The notes under the pieces are model-generated. The model searched no databases, had not been told where the DNA came from, and worked only from the letters and a program-made list of their open reading frames with translations. From Gordionus sp. m RMFG-2023 (lineage: Eukaryota; Nematomorpha; Gordioida; Chordodea; Parachordodidae), in assembly GCF_954871325.1 (NCBI RefSeq), contig NC_088778.1, positions 558,001 through 622,000 of the forward strand: a stretch of 64,000 nucleotides of DNA. The letters run 5' to 3'. Made by a program: the position numbers and the translations under genes. Every line of letters begins with the position of its first letter. Position 1 is the stretch's first letter. Below are positions 12,786 through 24,000 of this stretch, piece after piece.

Positions 12786-14032
12786 TTTGAATTGGAGTAT
12801 TACTATAAAATATATGTATCATTTTAATTTTTGCAAAATAAATATGATCTCATAAATATAACGGTGACCCAATCCTAATAATAAGGCTGAAATATGTTTA
12901 GGGCCTAAAAACGATTTGCGATATTTGGTCAATAAGTTCTAAGAACCCCGAGTGGAAACCCTAATAGGGAAGAGTTAAGTAGCGGGAGCAATTTTCTCGC
13001 TTTGATTTATGCCGGTGTGACTTCTATGGATATACGTTATGTGCATAATAAGGTAATGTGCAACAGAGTAAATATCAAAACCACAGATATCTACATATAT
13101 TAATCGATGTCGATAATCGATACTTAAATAAATCCTATATATCGCAAACAATTATTAAAACATTTATTAAAATTTTATACAACAATATATATATATAGGA
13201 AGTGATGAATATACCGAATTACCCTTTGTACCACACTAGATACGATACTTTTTAACAATGTTTCACAAACGCATAGATCCAGAATTTATTTATCGCAAAG
13301 CGGTAAGTCAGTTTATGGCTATATTAGTTCATTACTTATCTTCTGATTCTCAAATCGTACCCCTATCACCTGTCTCTTACGGAGAATCTCCTAAAGAAAT
13401 TCTATAGAAATATAATTAAAGACTTGGACGCAACCCTCGAATTCAACAGGAAATGCACTAGTAAATGATCTCACAACCCTTCATATAATTTAAATAATTT
13501 CTAAGGATCCTTAAATCATCTTTATGATTCCTTATTTTTATTTCTTTTATTTTTTTTTAAAAACCCTTTTTACACATGTAATATATTGATTTGTTTGTCA
13601 TCTCATTACGAATCTTTTATATCCGGGTCCTAAATAAATAATGAAATTAAGTATATTTTGGCATATAGTAATTTGAAATATTTATAGACTCAATGATTAT
13701 AATATTGTTTAGATGATCTTACGGCTGCTGCCATAACATATTCCGATGGTAAGATGACCATTTTCCAAAAGAATTTACTATTGCACTCCTTCACCAACAC
13801 CACCTAGTCAAAATACACAAAACTCGTTCGTTAAATGGTAAATTAGTGCTAATTGAAAGTGGTTTTTTTTAGACACATATGGATTGCACACTTGATATTA
13901 TCGCCATCTAATACAGATCTATATAGTTGGTCTGGTTTTCCCAGCCTTAAATGACTAATAATTTCGAAATTGACTCAAAAATTTTAGCATTTTGGGTAGG
14001 CCATATCATTACCGATTGAAACAGTTGTAATA
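12786..14032. other. Gene-free intergenic stretch
   Basis: No coding segment, array or paired terminal repeat was recognised. Confidence 0.5.
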
Positions 14033-14242
14033 ATGGTGAATGACTATTCAAATGATTTATTGAGTTATACGTATCCCGATTTGTGTAATTTTACCGATCC
14101 ATCCATAGATTTTATATCATCAACTTCAAATGATCAAAATATTTTACATATAGTGAATGGTAAATCTGAATGTAAATCATCAAGTTTCTTAGTTGAGGCA
14201 ACTTTTACGATCAAATCAACTGCAGTTTTCGTAATGGATTAA
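14033..14242 (+). CDS. Orphan 69-codon ORF or isolated exon
   Basis: The ORF starts with ATG and its composition is protein-like rather than simple A/T: MVNDYSNDLLSYTYPDLC, an N-glycosylation site (NFT), then an ending that turns hydrophobic (TIKSTAVFVMD). A GTAATG lies seven codons... close to the stop and could act as a splice donor, so it may be the first exon of a receptor-like protein. No partner exon was found downstream before 16.3 kb, and I do not recognise a family. It may equally be chance. Confidence 0.28.
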   Translation: MVNDYSNDLLSYTYPDLCNFTDPSIDFISSTSNDQNILHIVNGKSECKSSSFLVEATFTIKSTAVFVMD

Positions 14243-14290
14243 GCATATATTTATATAAATTTTAGAAAAGCTATAGGAAAGATATATTAT

Positions 14291-15130
14291 ATTATGTCGT
14301 AATTTTTAAAGGGATAATGATTATCCGGAATCTTCAAAGGATTTAAAGGGATCCCTTTAAAATTTCAATTTTTTAAAGGATAAAGAACTATACGGCATTA
14401 TCACGTTTTAATCGTGATAAAGAGAATTCTTATTCTAAAAGCGTTTTCCACGCGTTTCGTTGCGTTTTTTAATATTATTGTTATTCATTAATTTTCAATG
14501 TTGCTTTTTTTGGCCTTATGATATAAGATATGTCTAATATAGGTTATCAATCGGTAGCTAATCAAAAGATCTATCAATTGGAGGTCAATCTCTCTCCTAT
14601 GGGCGAGTCTAGGTCTTCGGGGGTCAGAAATATTTTTATCAACACAAAATATCGATATGGGAATCAAATAAAAGCTAATTTCAATATGGTTTGACTGAAA
14701 GTCTTTATTCTTGGTCTTTATGGGTATGACTTGGTCTGGGTGGAAGAGGGAAGGGGGGGGGGTGTAAAAAATAATTTTTTTTGATATGGGTAACGTCAAA
14801 CCATATTGAAATTAACTTTTATTTGATTCCCATATCGATATTTTGTGTCGATAAAAATATTTCTGACCCCCCAAGACCTAGACTCGCCCATTATGGTGGA
14901 GAGATTGACCTCCAGTTGAATAGATCTTTTGATTAGCTATCGATTGATACCCTATATTAGACATAATCTTATATCATAAGGCCAAAAAAAAAAACAACAT
15001 TGAAAATAAATGAATAACAATAAAATTAAAAAACGCACCGAAACTCGCGGAAAACGCTTTTAAAATAAGATTCCTTAACGCGAAGATCCCGGATAGTCAT
15101 AATCCCTTTAAAAATTTCGACATACATAAT
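14291..15130. repeat. Long imperfect inverted repeat (fold-back)
   Basis: The left arm, about 14,291-14,695, pairs with the right arm, about 14,795-15,130, across a ~99-bp loop holding a G10 run. Matching anchors are CAATATGGTTTGAC with GTCAAACCATATTG, CGATATGGGAATCAAATAAA with its inverse, and GGCCTTATGATATAAGAT with ATCTTATATCATAAGGCC. The left arm has some 65 extra bases. An ORF of 103 codons on the minus strand is only an arm read-through. Parts of the arm resemble the dispersed repeat at 21.2, 25.4 and 27.2 kb. Confidence 0.85.
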
Positions 15131-15161
15131 AAAACCTCTTATCTTAATGATGTATGGCATG

Positions 15162-15381
15162 CAGAGTTGTTAAAAGATACTTTTTAAATGGATCTAGATA
15201 CAGATACAGATACAAAGTCTCAAAAGTTATCTAAAAACAGATACAGATACCTCTAAAAAATATCTAGATACAGATACAGATACCTTTCTAAAAAATCTAT
15301 CTTGATACAGATACAGATACTACATTTTTATATCTAGATACAGTATCTAGATACTTGTATCTAGATACTTTAACAACTCTG
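15162..15381. mobile_element. hAT-type MITE, CAGAGTTG family, intact ends
   Basis: The 220-bp element runs from CAGAGTTGTTAAAAGATAC to TTTAACAACTCTG and is flanked by a perfect 8-bp duplication ATGGCATG (15,154-15,161 and 15,382-15,389). Its interior is a run of AGATACAGATAC-like words. The preserved target duplication indicates a fairly young insertion and assigns the family to hAT. Confidence 0.9.
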
Positions 15382-15389
15382 ATGGCATG

Positions 15390-16299
15390 GCATTAAACGT
15401 TATTGATTTTTTTAATGTGCTTTATTGAAATATTAGATACGGTCTTATTTTTTATCGCTACAATATCAGCGCATTTGAATATTTTTATGAACCATTAACG
15501 CTTCCTCTTCGATATAACTCCACAACTCTACTTTGTTAAAGGCGTGAAGCGTTACGCGTTTTGTTTACGGACAAAAATTCAATAAAAATGGTGTATTGAT
15601 AAAACTAGATCCGATTGATCGAGCTAAAATATCATAAGTCAACATATTTTCTACGAATGTCATGAACGCTGCCATATTCAGATTTTAAGCTTCATCATGG
15701 TTAATTAGGATTGACGTCTTCAAATATTCAAATATTCAATTATTAAAAACGCATGTTGCCATGCGTTGATAAAAATAAAATATGCGATATATGATTATAA
15801 AAAAATAATAATAGTGAATTCGGTAAATAATTATCTCTTATTTTGGCTTTATCTTAAATTAATCTTTAAAACTGAATCAGCTGTAATATCTCCGCGTTAA
15901 GTAATGCGACGCTCAAAGATAACGCTTTTACACTAGCGTTTTTCCGCAGTTTTAATGATAAATTTGCTTATACATATTTTTTTTTAATAAAAAGGAATAT
16001 AAAAATTCGAAATATTTTTTTTTTGTATATGCTCTTTTAATTTTCAATTTTTTTTTTCCCATCATCTAATGATTTTTCTTATCCCAATGTCGATTATTCT
16101 AGAACATTCTCGCCAATTCTTTCGCTAATACACTTGGAAAGTACAGAATGTATCTATTTTTATTTAGGAAGAATTCATTCGTTAAAAGTATATAATTATT
16201 AATAGTCATTTTTAATATAAAACTACGATCTTAATGACATTAACTAGAAACCTAACACGTACACAATAGAATTAGCTACAAGTATCTTAACTAAATGTA
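15390..16299. other. Upstream region of the first MGNC gene
   Basis: No repeat or coding segment is identified. The last ~35 bp before the ATG at 16,300 (TAGCTACAAGTATCTTAAC...) match the equivalent region of the paralogue at 29,124, which shows that the duplicated unit includes leader or promoter-proximal sequence. Confidence 0.5.
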
Positions 16300-16518
16300 A
16301 TGGGAAATTGCTGCAAAAAACCACCCGAGCCGGTTCCAGCCCCGCTTCCGGCAAAATTACCGCCCAATCTTTCGCCACCCATTCCTCTTCCACGACACCA
16401 ATGCGATGTTGTTCCGCTTACCCCGATACCCGAAAATCCTGCGGATCAGTATATACACCTTCCCGAGAGCATCAAGAAGTCGGAAGCTATCAATATACCC
16501 CCCAAACAAGAGCCCTGA
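16300..16518 (+). CDS. Short MGNC-type proline-rich protein, probably lipidated
   Basis: The 72-residue product begins MGNCCKKPPEPVP. Gly2 with a small residue after it is a classical N-myristoylation context, Cys4 and Cys5 are candidate palmitoylation sites, and the lysines would help membrane contact. A proline-rich stretch follows, then CDVVPLTPIP and HLPESIKKSEA. The paralogue at 29,124 has the same order: MGNC, Lys/Pro-rich, CEVVPPSP, HLPPSIKKAE, then about 80 further residues. This copy stops soon after the SIKK block, so it is either naturally short or truncated; downstream frames do not clearly match the longer paralogue's tail. Coding is supported by local GC and homology to the paralogue. 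The family is not one I recognise. A role as a membrane-tethered adaptor is inference. Confidence 0.6.
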   Translation: MGNCCKKPPEPVPAPLPAKLPPNLSPPIPLPRHQCDVVPLTPIPENPADQYIHLPESIKKSEAINIPPKQEP

Positions 16519-16959
16519 TACCAGTAAATTGTCTGTTAGAACTTTAAAGATGGATCTCCTTGTCCTTCCATTGAAATGTCTAACAAAAATCTGAAAGGGA
16601 TCATAATATCAATTTGTTTTACCATTCTCCAAACATTCGTGGATGAAAACGATGATCTTAGAGCAAAAAATCTTCGAGGAATAAGCTAAAGTTTATACGT
16701 AAATCGATATCGCGGAATGAGAAATAGCCGCAGTTATTTAAGGCAAAAAAGAGGTGTAACAAAATATTTTATAATATTTCAGCAGTATAGGGAACACTTT
16801 TGTGTAAAGAATTACGTATTTTAAAATCATATATTTTATTTATTAATATTTTTAAATATAATGTTTCCTGATAAAAACATAATGCTATTCGTCATAATAA
16901 AAAATATAAAGGGTTTATAACATAAAATTTTAGTCTTCATGATATTTATAATAAAAAAT

Positions 16960-17204
16960 TAACGCATTTGATGGCGTCGTTGAATGCAAATCAGCTGGAC
17001 CCGCCATTTTGATAACCCGATTGATAACTTGCGTCCTGATTGTCTTAATGATCAGGCAATTCTTTAATAAAGTTTGCGTCACAGACATAGGAATAAACTG
17101 GCTTCTCGTTTAAAATTTTTTTAATAATGATATGGGTATTCAAAATGGCGTCTCCATCTGTTTTCATTGGTGCACACATTTAATGAATGCATCGTCAGTC
17201 TAGG
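16960..17204. mobile_element. Palindromic MITE, CCTAGACT family, left-truncated copy
   Basis: It matches the copy at 37,129 through most of its length: AATCAGCTGGACCCGCCATT, GATGATCAGG-like centre, CTTCTCGTTTAAAATTTTTT and ATGAATGCATCGTCAGTC. The right end CAGTCTAGG is followed by TA. About 22 bp are missing or unrecognisable at the left end. Confidence 0.75.
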
Positions 17205-18289
17205 TATCATTATATGTCATTGGCGGGTATAGATGAAGCAATGTAGAATACTTGAAGTTTATCATCTCGGACCTATAAAATATCATTTTAAAAGGTTTTC
17301 GAGCGTCATTTTAAATACTCTAAGGTATGGGTTAGAGTTAGGTAGGGTCAATTGATCTTAGACCAGGACCGGTTACTTGTTTTTTTAGCTCACAAAACAA
17401 ATTAGTGCTCAAAGCATACATTATATATATAATATCAAACAACCAACGTTTCTCGTGTATATATATTTTCGAAAACAGGTGATCTTGTTCCAATATAAAA
17501 ATGGAAGCTTTCTAATAAGACAAGACAAAGAGTCCAAAGGGGCAAAAAGAAGATAGGAAGACCTAAGCTTGATTAGAATAGAAGTTGAGTAAGATGCCGA
17601 ATGGGCTGGCCAGCTGATTAGGCCATAAACAGCTATTAAAAAAATATGTGTATGATATATATATATAAAATAAAATTATAAGCCCAAAAATATTATTGTA
17701 TTTTGTAATATTTCACAAATTATACGTTATGGATGAATGAATGGCTTCTAGATTTTGAAATTAAATTAACAATAAACGCCAACATGCGGATCGAAATTTA
17801 TTAATTTATACTTTTTAATTCTTTATGTATGAAGCTAGCCAAGAGTTCAATATTAACATCGAAATGGAAAGTGATGAATTTTGTAAGGAGAGATACGAAT
17901 AAGTTTTTGACGTTCGTGTAAAAGTTTATATAATATGATAAATTTCAAAAATTAAGGGTTAAATTGTAAAAGGAGATCTATTTCGATGTTAATATTGATC
18001 AATATATAATTTTTTTTTATTAATAAAAAGAAAAACTTCACCCTTAGCCTTCTTATTGATTTTGAAATAAAAATCACGACTTTTACATTAATAACGCTCA
18101 AATTATAGAAGTTAGAAAGGCACCACTTTTTAATAATTTTTAATCTAAAACCATCAAAAATTTAAGAAACATGCTGATTGGTTAAAATTAGATGGGGGTA
18201 GGGGTACGACTTTTCTAACAACAGACCTGATTATAAATAATTTTCAAAATATCTTTATTTTATCCTTGTTTAAATTTTTAAAAAAGTTT
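17205..18289. other. Gene-free stretch with dispersed-repeat fragment
   Basis: At about 17,690-17,850 is a fragment (AATAAACGCCAACATGCGGA) shared with 19.24-19.46, 22.43-22.49 and 26.3-26.64 kb. Around 17,520-17,630 the words GKKKIGRPKLD and EWAGQLIRP can be read in different frames; I do not consider them sufficient to call a LINE. Confidence 0.4.
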
Positions 18290-19000
18290 TAAAAATATTA
18301 CACATGACAATTGTCAATTTTCTATGTTACATATATAAAAAAAAATCAAAAAAGTTCAAAAATGACGATTATGACAATTGTCACTTTCCTTTAGTGCATC
18401 TTCACTGAATTTTAATTTAATTAAAAAAATATTTTTATCCATTTGCCTTAAAAAAATTCAAAATAAAAATTAAGGATTATGACAATTATTTCCTGTGGTA
18501 CATCTTCACTGAAATTTTAATTTAACATGTTAACAATATCTATTTTTACCCATTTGCCTTTAAAAAATTTCAAAAAGGTTCAATAATAACGATTATGATA
18601 AATGTCACTTTTCTGTAGTACATGTTCACTGAAATTTTATTTTTATGTTAACAATATCTATTTATACCCTATTTGCTTTAAAAAAATCAAAAAAGTTTTA
18701 AAATAACGATTATGACAATTGTCACTTTTCTATGGTACATTTTCATTGAAATTTTATTTTTTAATCTTAATAATATAAATTTTTACCTATTTGCGACACA
18801 ATAATTCAAATTAGTTAAAAAATAACGAATATGATAATTGTCACTTTTCTGTGTTACATTACATCTTCGTTTGAAATTTTAATATAAATTTTTTTTAAAT
18901 ATAAATTTTCACCCATATATGTCAAAAAAAGTTTTAAAAAAATAACTATTATGAAAATTGTGGGTACATCTTTATTGAATTTTAATTTTAATTTAACATG
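18290..19000 (+). repeat. Diverged ~118-bp tandem satellite, six to seven units
   Basis: The unit core (GATTATGACAATTGTCACTT) recurs near 18,306, 18,370, 18,477, 18,590, 18,709, 18,828 and 18,948, with spacing of about 107-120 bp after the first unit. Each unit also has TACATCTTCACTGAAATTTT and CCATTTGCCTTAAAAAA. The core includes the 12-bp palindrome TGACAATTGTCA. Units differ clearly from one another, so the array is old. Confidence 0.82.
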
Positions 19001-19235
19001 CTTACTACTAACCCATTTACTTCAAAAATTAATATCATAAAAATAATAATTTTACTCTAACATTATAAAATATGAAGATCTTAGAATATCGTTGATCTAA
19101 AATATTTTTAAATAAAAGATCCTCAAAGACAGATTTTTTAAAAAATAAAAGATCTTCAAATTTTACGATCTTCAAAGATCTAGATCTTGAAGACTTTTAA
19201 TTTTGAGCAAATGTACAACTCTGAATATGAATCTT

Positions 19236-19460
19236 AATAAATGTTCACTTAGTAGTTGGTAATATTCAATATCAGATGACATTTCAAAATATTATTGTAT
19301 TTTGTAATGTGTCACAATTTATACGTTATCGATGAATGGCCCTAAATTTTAATATTTTTTATTTAGATATTAGTATTTATAGATTTAAAAATAAAATTAA
19401 TAATAAACGCCAACTTGCGGATCGAATTTTATTGATTTATACATTTTAATTTCTTTATGA
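19236..19460. repeat. Fragment of the 21-28 kb dispersed repeat
   Basis: AATGTTCACTTAGTAGTTGG, the block around GTGTCACAATTTATACGTTA, and ACGCCAACTTGCGGATCGAA recur in the same order at 26,268-26,625, and partly at 17.7 and 22.4 kb. Confidence 0.7.
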
Positions 19461-19997
19461 ATTTAACTTGTGTATTAAATAGATGATATTATTAAGAGTT
19501 AATAATGAATCTTCCCTTATTTTTTTTAGGGTTTTTATATTTTTTTAAAATAAATACAAATTTTATTAATAATCAAATAAAATATTATATCTTTTCAAAG
19601 ATAATTTTATGAATCAAAAAAAAATTAATATTATTAATTTTATAAATAATAAGTAACTTTATCAGCAAATATAAACTTGTATATAATTTTTAAATTATAT
19701 TGATTAATAAGATTTAATTTTTATTTCCATATTCACTAAATTAATAACGAAATATAAATACAAGAATTCAGCACTAAATAATGGCGGAAACCGGATGATT
19801 TTTTGCTTGTAACTTTTATTCCTTAAATTCGGCTATTATACGGATTGATAATAAGCACTAACGAAGCACTAAAAAATGTCATATGATTCATCTTTAGTGC
19901 TTCCAAATGTTCGGCCAACTTCACGGAGCTTATTATTTATATTCTTTTCTTCGGGTTATCTATTTATTGTAGGTTTCCTTTAACTTTTTTAATTTTG

Positions 19998-20530
19998 TAT
20001 CAATGATGCGAAGATTTGACTGATTTATTTAAAGCATAATGCCAGCCCCTTTGGTGATTATTTATCCTGGTACAGATGCGTGTCCCATATCTATACCACA
20101 TCTCTTGAGAAAACATTGAATTTTGTCCTATTAAATAATAAATTATCATTATAACCAAGCCAGGTTTAATCCATGTATTAAAAAATCTATTCACAGTAAG
20201 ATTATTTATTGTCGCAAATATATGGTAACTGAATGCCACAACATTAGTTTCTAACTACAGGATTTTCATTATAGAGGAATTTAAACAAAGCATGCTTCTT
20301 ATCACATATTGATCATGATAAAAAGTTTAATGTAATATCGATTTTCTTTTGTTCGACAAAACGGCACATATGACAACCAACACATGTTTCTTATAATTGA
20401 ACATGAACAGAAAAAGCAGCTGGTTAATATTTGGTGCTATAAAAAAAATAGTGCCATCCGTGTACATTGTATCTGATTCAATCATGATCTTAATAAATTC
20501 TATATTGAAATAGGTTATAGAAGAGTACAT
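19998..20530 (-). mobile_element. MULE-family transposase fossil (Mutator-like)
   Basis: Two minus-strand segments keep MULE hallmarks. At 20,530-20,327 is DGTIFFIAPNINQLLFLF followed by VVICAVLSNKRKS, matching the family pattern DGTF..P....QL.TIH...VP.VYALL.NK. At 20,239-20,000 is FFNTWI, then MWYRYGTRICTRINNHQRGW, matching W..Y.....RTNN..EGWH. The pieces are in transposase order with stops and frame changes between, so it is a dead copy. No terminal repeats were found. Insect and other invertebrate MULEs with FLYWCH fingers are the closest type I know. Confidence 0.65.
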
Positions 20531-20712
20531 CCTTACGTTTATTAGATTAGATAAATTTGATAGGGTTGTTCTAAAAAATATAATTTTTTATAAATAAAAT
20601 AAAATTTTATACAATATATCATTACTTTGCAATGATTCATTTCTTCATTTTTAAACAAAATAGTCTTGTAATTATCAGCTACAGTATTGCTTAATGTTTT
20701 TTAAAATGATTT

Positions 20713-20790
20713 TAATTTTACAGCGATTAAATCGACCAATCAGAAAAAAGATTTAATTTACAGCGATTAAATAGACCAATCAGAAGAAAA
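20713..20790 (+). repeat. Local ~40-bp tandem duplication
   Basis: CAGCGATTAAATCGACCAAT and CAGCGATTAAATAGACCAAT occur side by side with matching flanks. It lies upstream, in transposase sense, of the MULE fossil. Confidence 0.8.
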
Positions 20791-21099
20791 ATGGAACACG
20801 ATCAAATGACTTTACGATCATAGTTAGGGCAAATCATATATTAAACAACTTCATTGTCACCTTGTGGTAAATGTTGACACTCGAAATGCATAATTTCAGG
20901 CAATATTGGTCGAACAAAAAAATAAAAGTTTGTTCAAAAAAGAGAAAGGAAATAAGATTTATTGTTGTTAAGAAAAAGAAAGATAAGTGGATATTGTGGG
21001 AAAAAAAAGAAGTCTTTAAAGAAGAATATTGGTCACGTGATATCAATTTTAATAACTAGTAAGTTTTGTATTAAAAGCGGAATTTTATCATAAGGCAAA

Positions 21100-22490
21100 G
21101 CTAAAACGGCCTTTTTCAGAAACTCTATTTTTGATTAAGCTCGTGTTATTCAAAATTTCCGCACGAACAAATATATTAGTAACCATATTTATCTTCAACC
21201 ACCCCCCCCCTCCCCTCCCCACATTAGACTCATATACACCATATTAAGGTAGAGCTAGACTTATTTAATACCGACAAAATATTTCTGACCTCCATAGTAA
21301 TAGATTGGCTTATTGAGAAGTGACGTCTGGTTTGAAACCTATTCAATGGATCTAATTAACTATTGATTGATACATCTAATAACCATATATTTATATACAA
21401 ACGAATTTCATAAAATTTAAGTTACACTATTTTATTGAGTTTCGTAGTAAAAATGAGTTGACCAATGAACTCAAAGCTAGAAGTTTTGAATCGAATTTTT
21501 GCCTCTTCAACTTGGAGTGAATTCGACTATTCAACAACACTACGTAATAGTGATTGCAAAAAAAAATAATATAATTAATTTTCAAATATAATTTTTTTTT
21601 TCTTTTCCAAATATTCAATAATCTTTCATCCTATATACAACATTCAAATTGTTTATATATTACATATTTAATTTTTACGTTCGTACATCACTCACCATTA
21701 GTAAGAATTTTATTTTTCGCACTCTATCTATTAAAGTTTAGTGTTGGGTTATGCTGCTGGATCCTGAATTTCTTAATGGTATTCCAGGAATTCTTTTGAG
21801 ATTTCCGAGTACTTTGTATTTTATTTGAAATAATGTATACTTTTATAGGCTTTAATCTTTTAATTTAAGTTACATTAATAAAATTGTTTCCGAACTATAT
21901 ATATAAAATATGACTAATGAAATGATACATCATATCATATTAATTTGTGATGTTTTTCCAAAAAAATTAAGATCTTATGAGAACCATTTTTTAAATTTTA
22001 TTTTCGGATAAAATTAAAAATTTTTAGTGTAAATAAACAATTTTGATCTTTTTATAATAAAATTTGTAACTAATATAATGTCATTCACGAATAGAATTAC
22101 TGTAGTTCAAAATAAAAAAAAATAATTTAAATTTTTGAATGTTCATTACATTACCTAAACAAAATATAAGTAGTTTATAGGAGAATTATTATAACTATTA
22201 AACAATTTGAATAAAGAATTTTATTATAATATCGTAATCAAATATTAGTAAGAATCTTAATTAAATGTTCTAATTCGCAGAATTGATAAATTTTAAATCG
22301 ATTGGGCTTTGTGAGATCACATGATTAAACAGAGTCGGATTTCTTGACAATTCCTTAAATCCGGGGTACGTGCTAGGTTTCAGCCTCTTTCAGAAATTCA
22401 ATTTTTGATTCGTTACAAAAAAATATAGTAATTTTGTAATATTCACAATTTATAGTTTATCAGCAAGTGACCGTAAACAAACGCCAACTT
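21100..22490. repeat. Long dispersed repeat, copy 1
   Basis: Blocks shared with 25,375-26,640 and 26,945-27,840 include TCAGAAACTCTATTTTTGAT, TTGAGAAGTGACGTCTGG, CAACACTACGTAATAGTGAT, CTATTAAAGTTTAGTGTTGG, AAAATTGTTTCCGAACTATA and GCAGAATTGATAAATTTTAA. No coding capacity or terminal repeat is visible. It may be an unclassified transposon broken into modules or an old segmental duplication. Confidence 0.65.
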
Positions 22491-22765
22491 TGCTTAATTA
22501 TCTTTATCTTTTGCGAAATATTGATATTAATAATTTTTATATTTAATCTTGAAAATAATAAATCTAGTGTTGTCAAACTACCTAATGCAAATTTAATTCA
22601 AAACATTTTCATATTTTTTTTTAATTCGCTTGTAAATAAAATTATTTAACTTGCAAAAATCATGAGAATCTATAATATATACAAAAGCCTTGTCACGAAA
22701 GTAGCGTTACGCTCTCGTGTCCCACTTTATAATATATATTCAAAAAATCGTTAATTTTGAAAAGC

Positions 22766-22845
22766 GCGTGTGAAGCAATCGGGCAAGAACTTGGCTTACA
22801 AATATAGATGGATTTTTGGACTTGGGTTCGAATCCCGGCAAATGC
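22766..22845 (+). pseudogene. tRNA-like sequence, likely tRNA pseudogene or SINE head
   Basis: GGGTTCGAATCCC is a perfect Pol III B box/T arm. Seven bases after it (CAAATGC) can pair 6 of 7 with GCGTGTG at 22,766-22,772, and a T8 run follows as a possible terminator. The D arm and anticodon arm do not form well, so I do not call a functional tRNA or an anticodon. Confidence 0.4.
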
Positions 22846-22849
22846 TTTT

Positions 22850-24000
22850 TTTTCTTAATCTGGTAAAATATATATTTTTTTTTAATCTGACAAAATCAAT
22901 CAAAGAGATACGATTCAAAGTTTGTAGCTACTTTAAAATTCAAACTATGCATAAGATAATTATATTACATTGAATACACACCTAATATTATACCTATTCC
23001 TGAATATTTAGGGTTCATTAGAACTTTATATGCATCAAGTACCAATTCAAGAACGATATTTATTTAAATACTTTTTTAATTCTTGAATTTATGTATAATT
23101 TAAAATTTAAACCATTATATGGGGAATCAGAATTTATCTCTTTTATTTGATGAGGGACGAATCAGAAATTTTCCTAACTTATGAGGTGTTTGTTATTTAA
23201 ATATTTATATTTATTTGAGGTTATTCTAAAATTTTCCATTATTTTTATAGAATTTGTTAATAAAGTATATATTTAGTAAATTTAATTTATGTATACATTT
23301 AAAAAGTCTTTTAAATTAAATTTTTATTCATTTGTATTTTGTAATCTAAAAATTTATTCTTGCTAGATAAGAGTTTTAGGTTATAACCCATAAGAAGAAT
23401 CCATTCCACATTGAATTTTATAGAATTTTATATCTCTTAATTAGGTAATTTTTATAATATTTGCATCTCTCTTATTTTTTTCTGAAATTGGACTTTCTAC
23501 ATGCATTCCATAGTTTTGCATATTTTCTCATAACTTCATAATTTAATTGTAGAATGTATATTTTTCATAACTTATTATAACATTTTTGATTTAATGTATA
23601 ACTTTTTTGTTTAACTTATATATAATTTGACTATGATTAAAGTTAACCTCCTATTATTTGTTAACTTAGAATATCTTTTTATTTTTTCTATTGTAATTTA
23701 ATAACAAAGTCTTAAATTTAAATTTATATTTCGTAACTAAATGATAAATCATGTGGAAGGGTGGTAGTTTGTTTAAAATTTAAATCAGAATGAACATATT
23801 TTTAGCATGGTACTTTAATATGTATTCATGATTTTCATACAAATACCAAGCAGGAGCTAACCAGTAGAATGATAGGTAAATCAGATATTTCCCCTTCATT
23901 TGATATTAATTTTGAAAAATTTTCCCAATAATATAAATGGCAAAAAAAAATATATACATATTAGACAGATTTACTACATCACACCTATTTTTCTGGATCC
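22850..24000. other. Gene-free AT-rich stretch
   Basis: Nothing beyond low-complexity A/T sequence is seen. Confidence 0.5.

Noticed and set aside
17500-17640. GKKKIGRPKLD and EWAGQLIRP words resembling the end of a LINE reverse transcriptase
   Set aside because: They are in different frames, in the wrong order for the usual domain, and nothing upstream supports a LINE.
18290-19000. Spaced repeats considered as a CRISPR array
   Set aside because: Units are contiguous diverged tandem repeats, and the DNA is eukaryotic.
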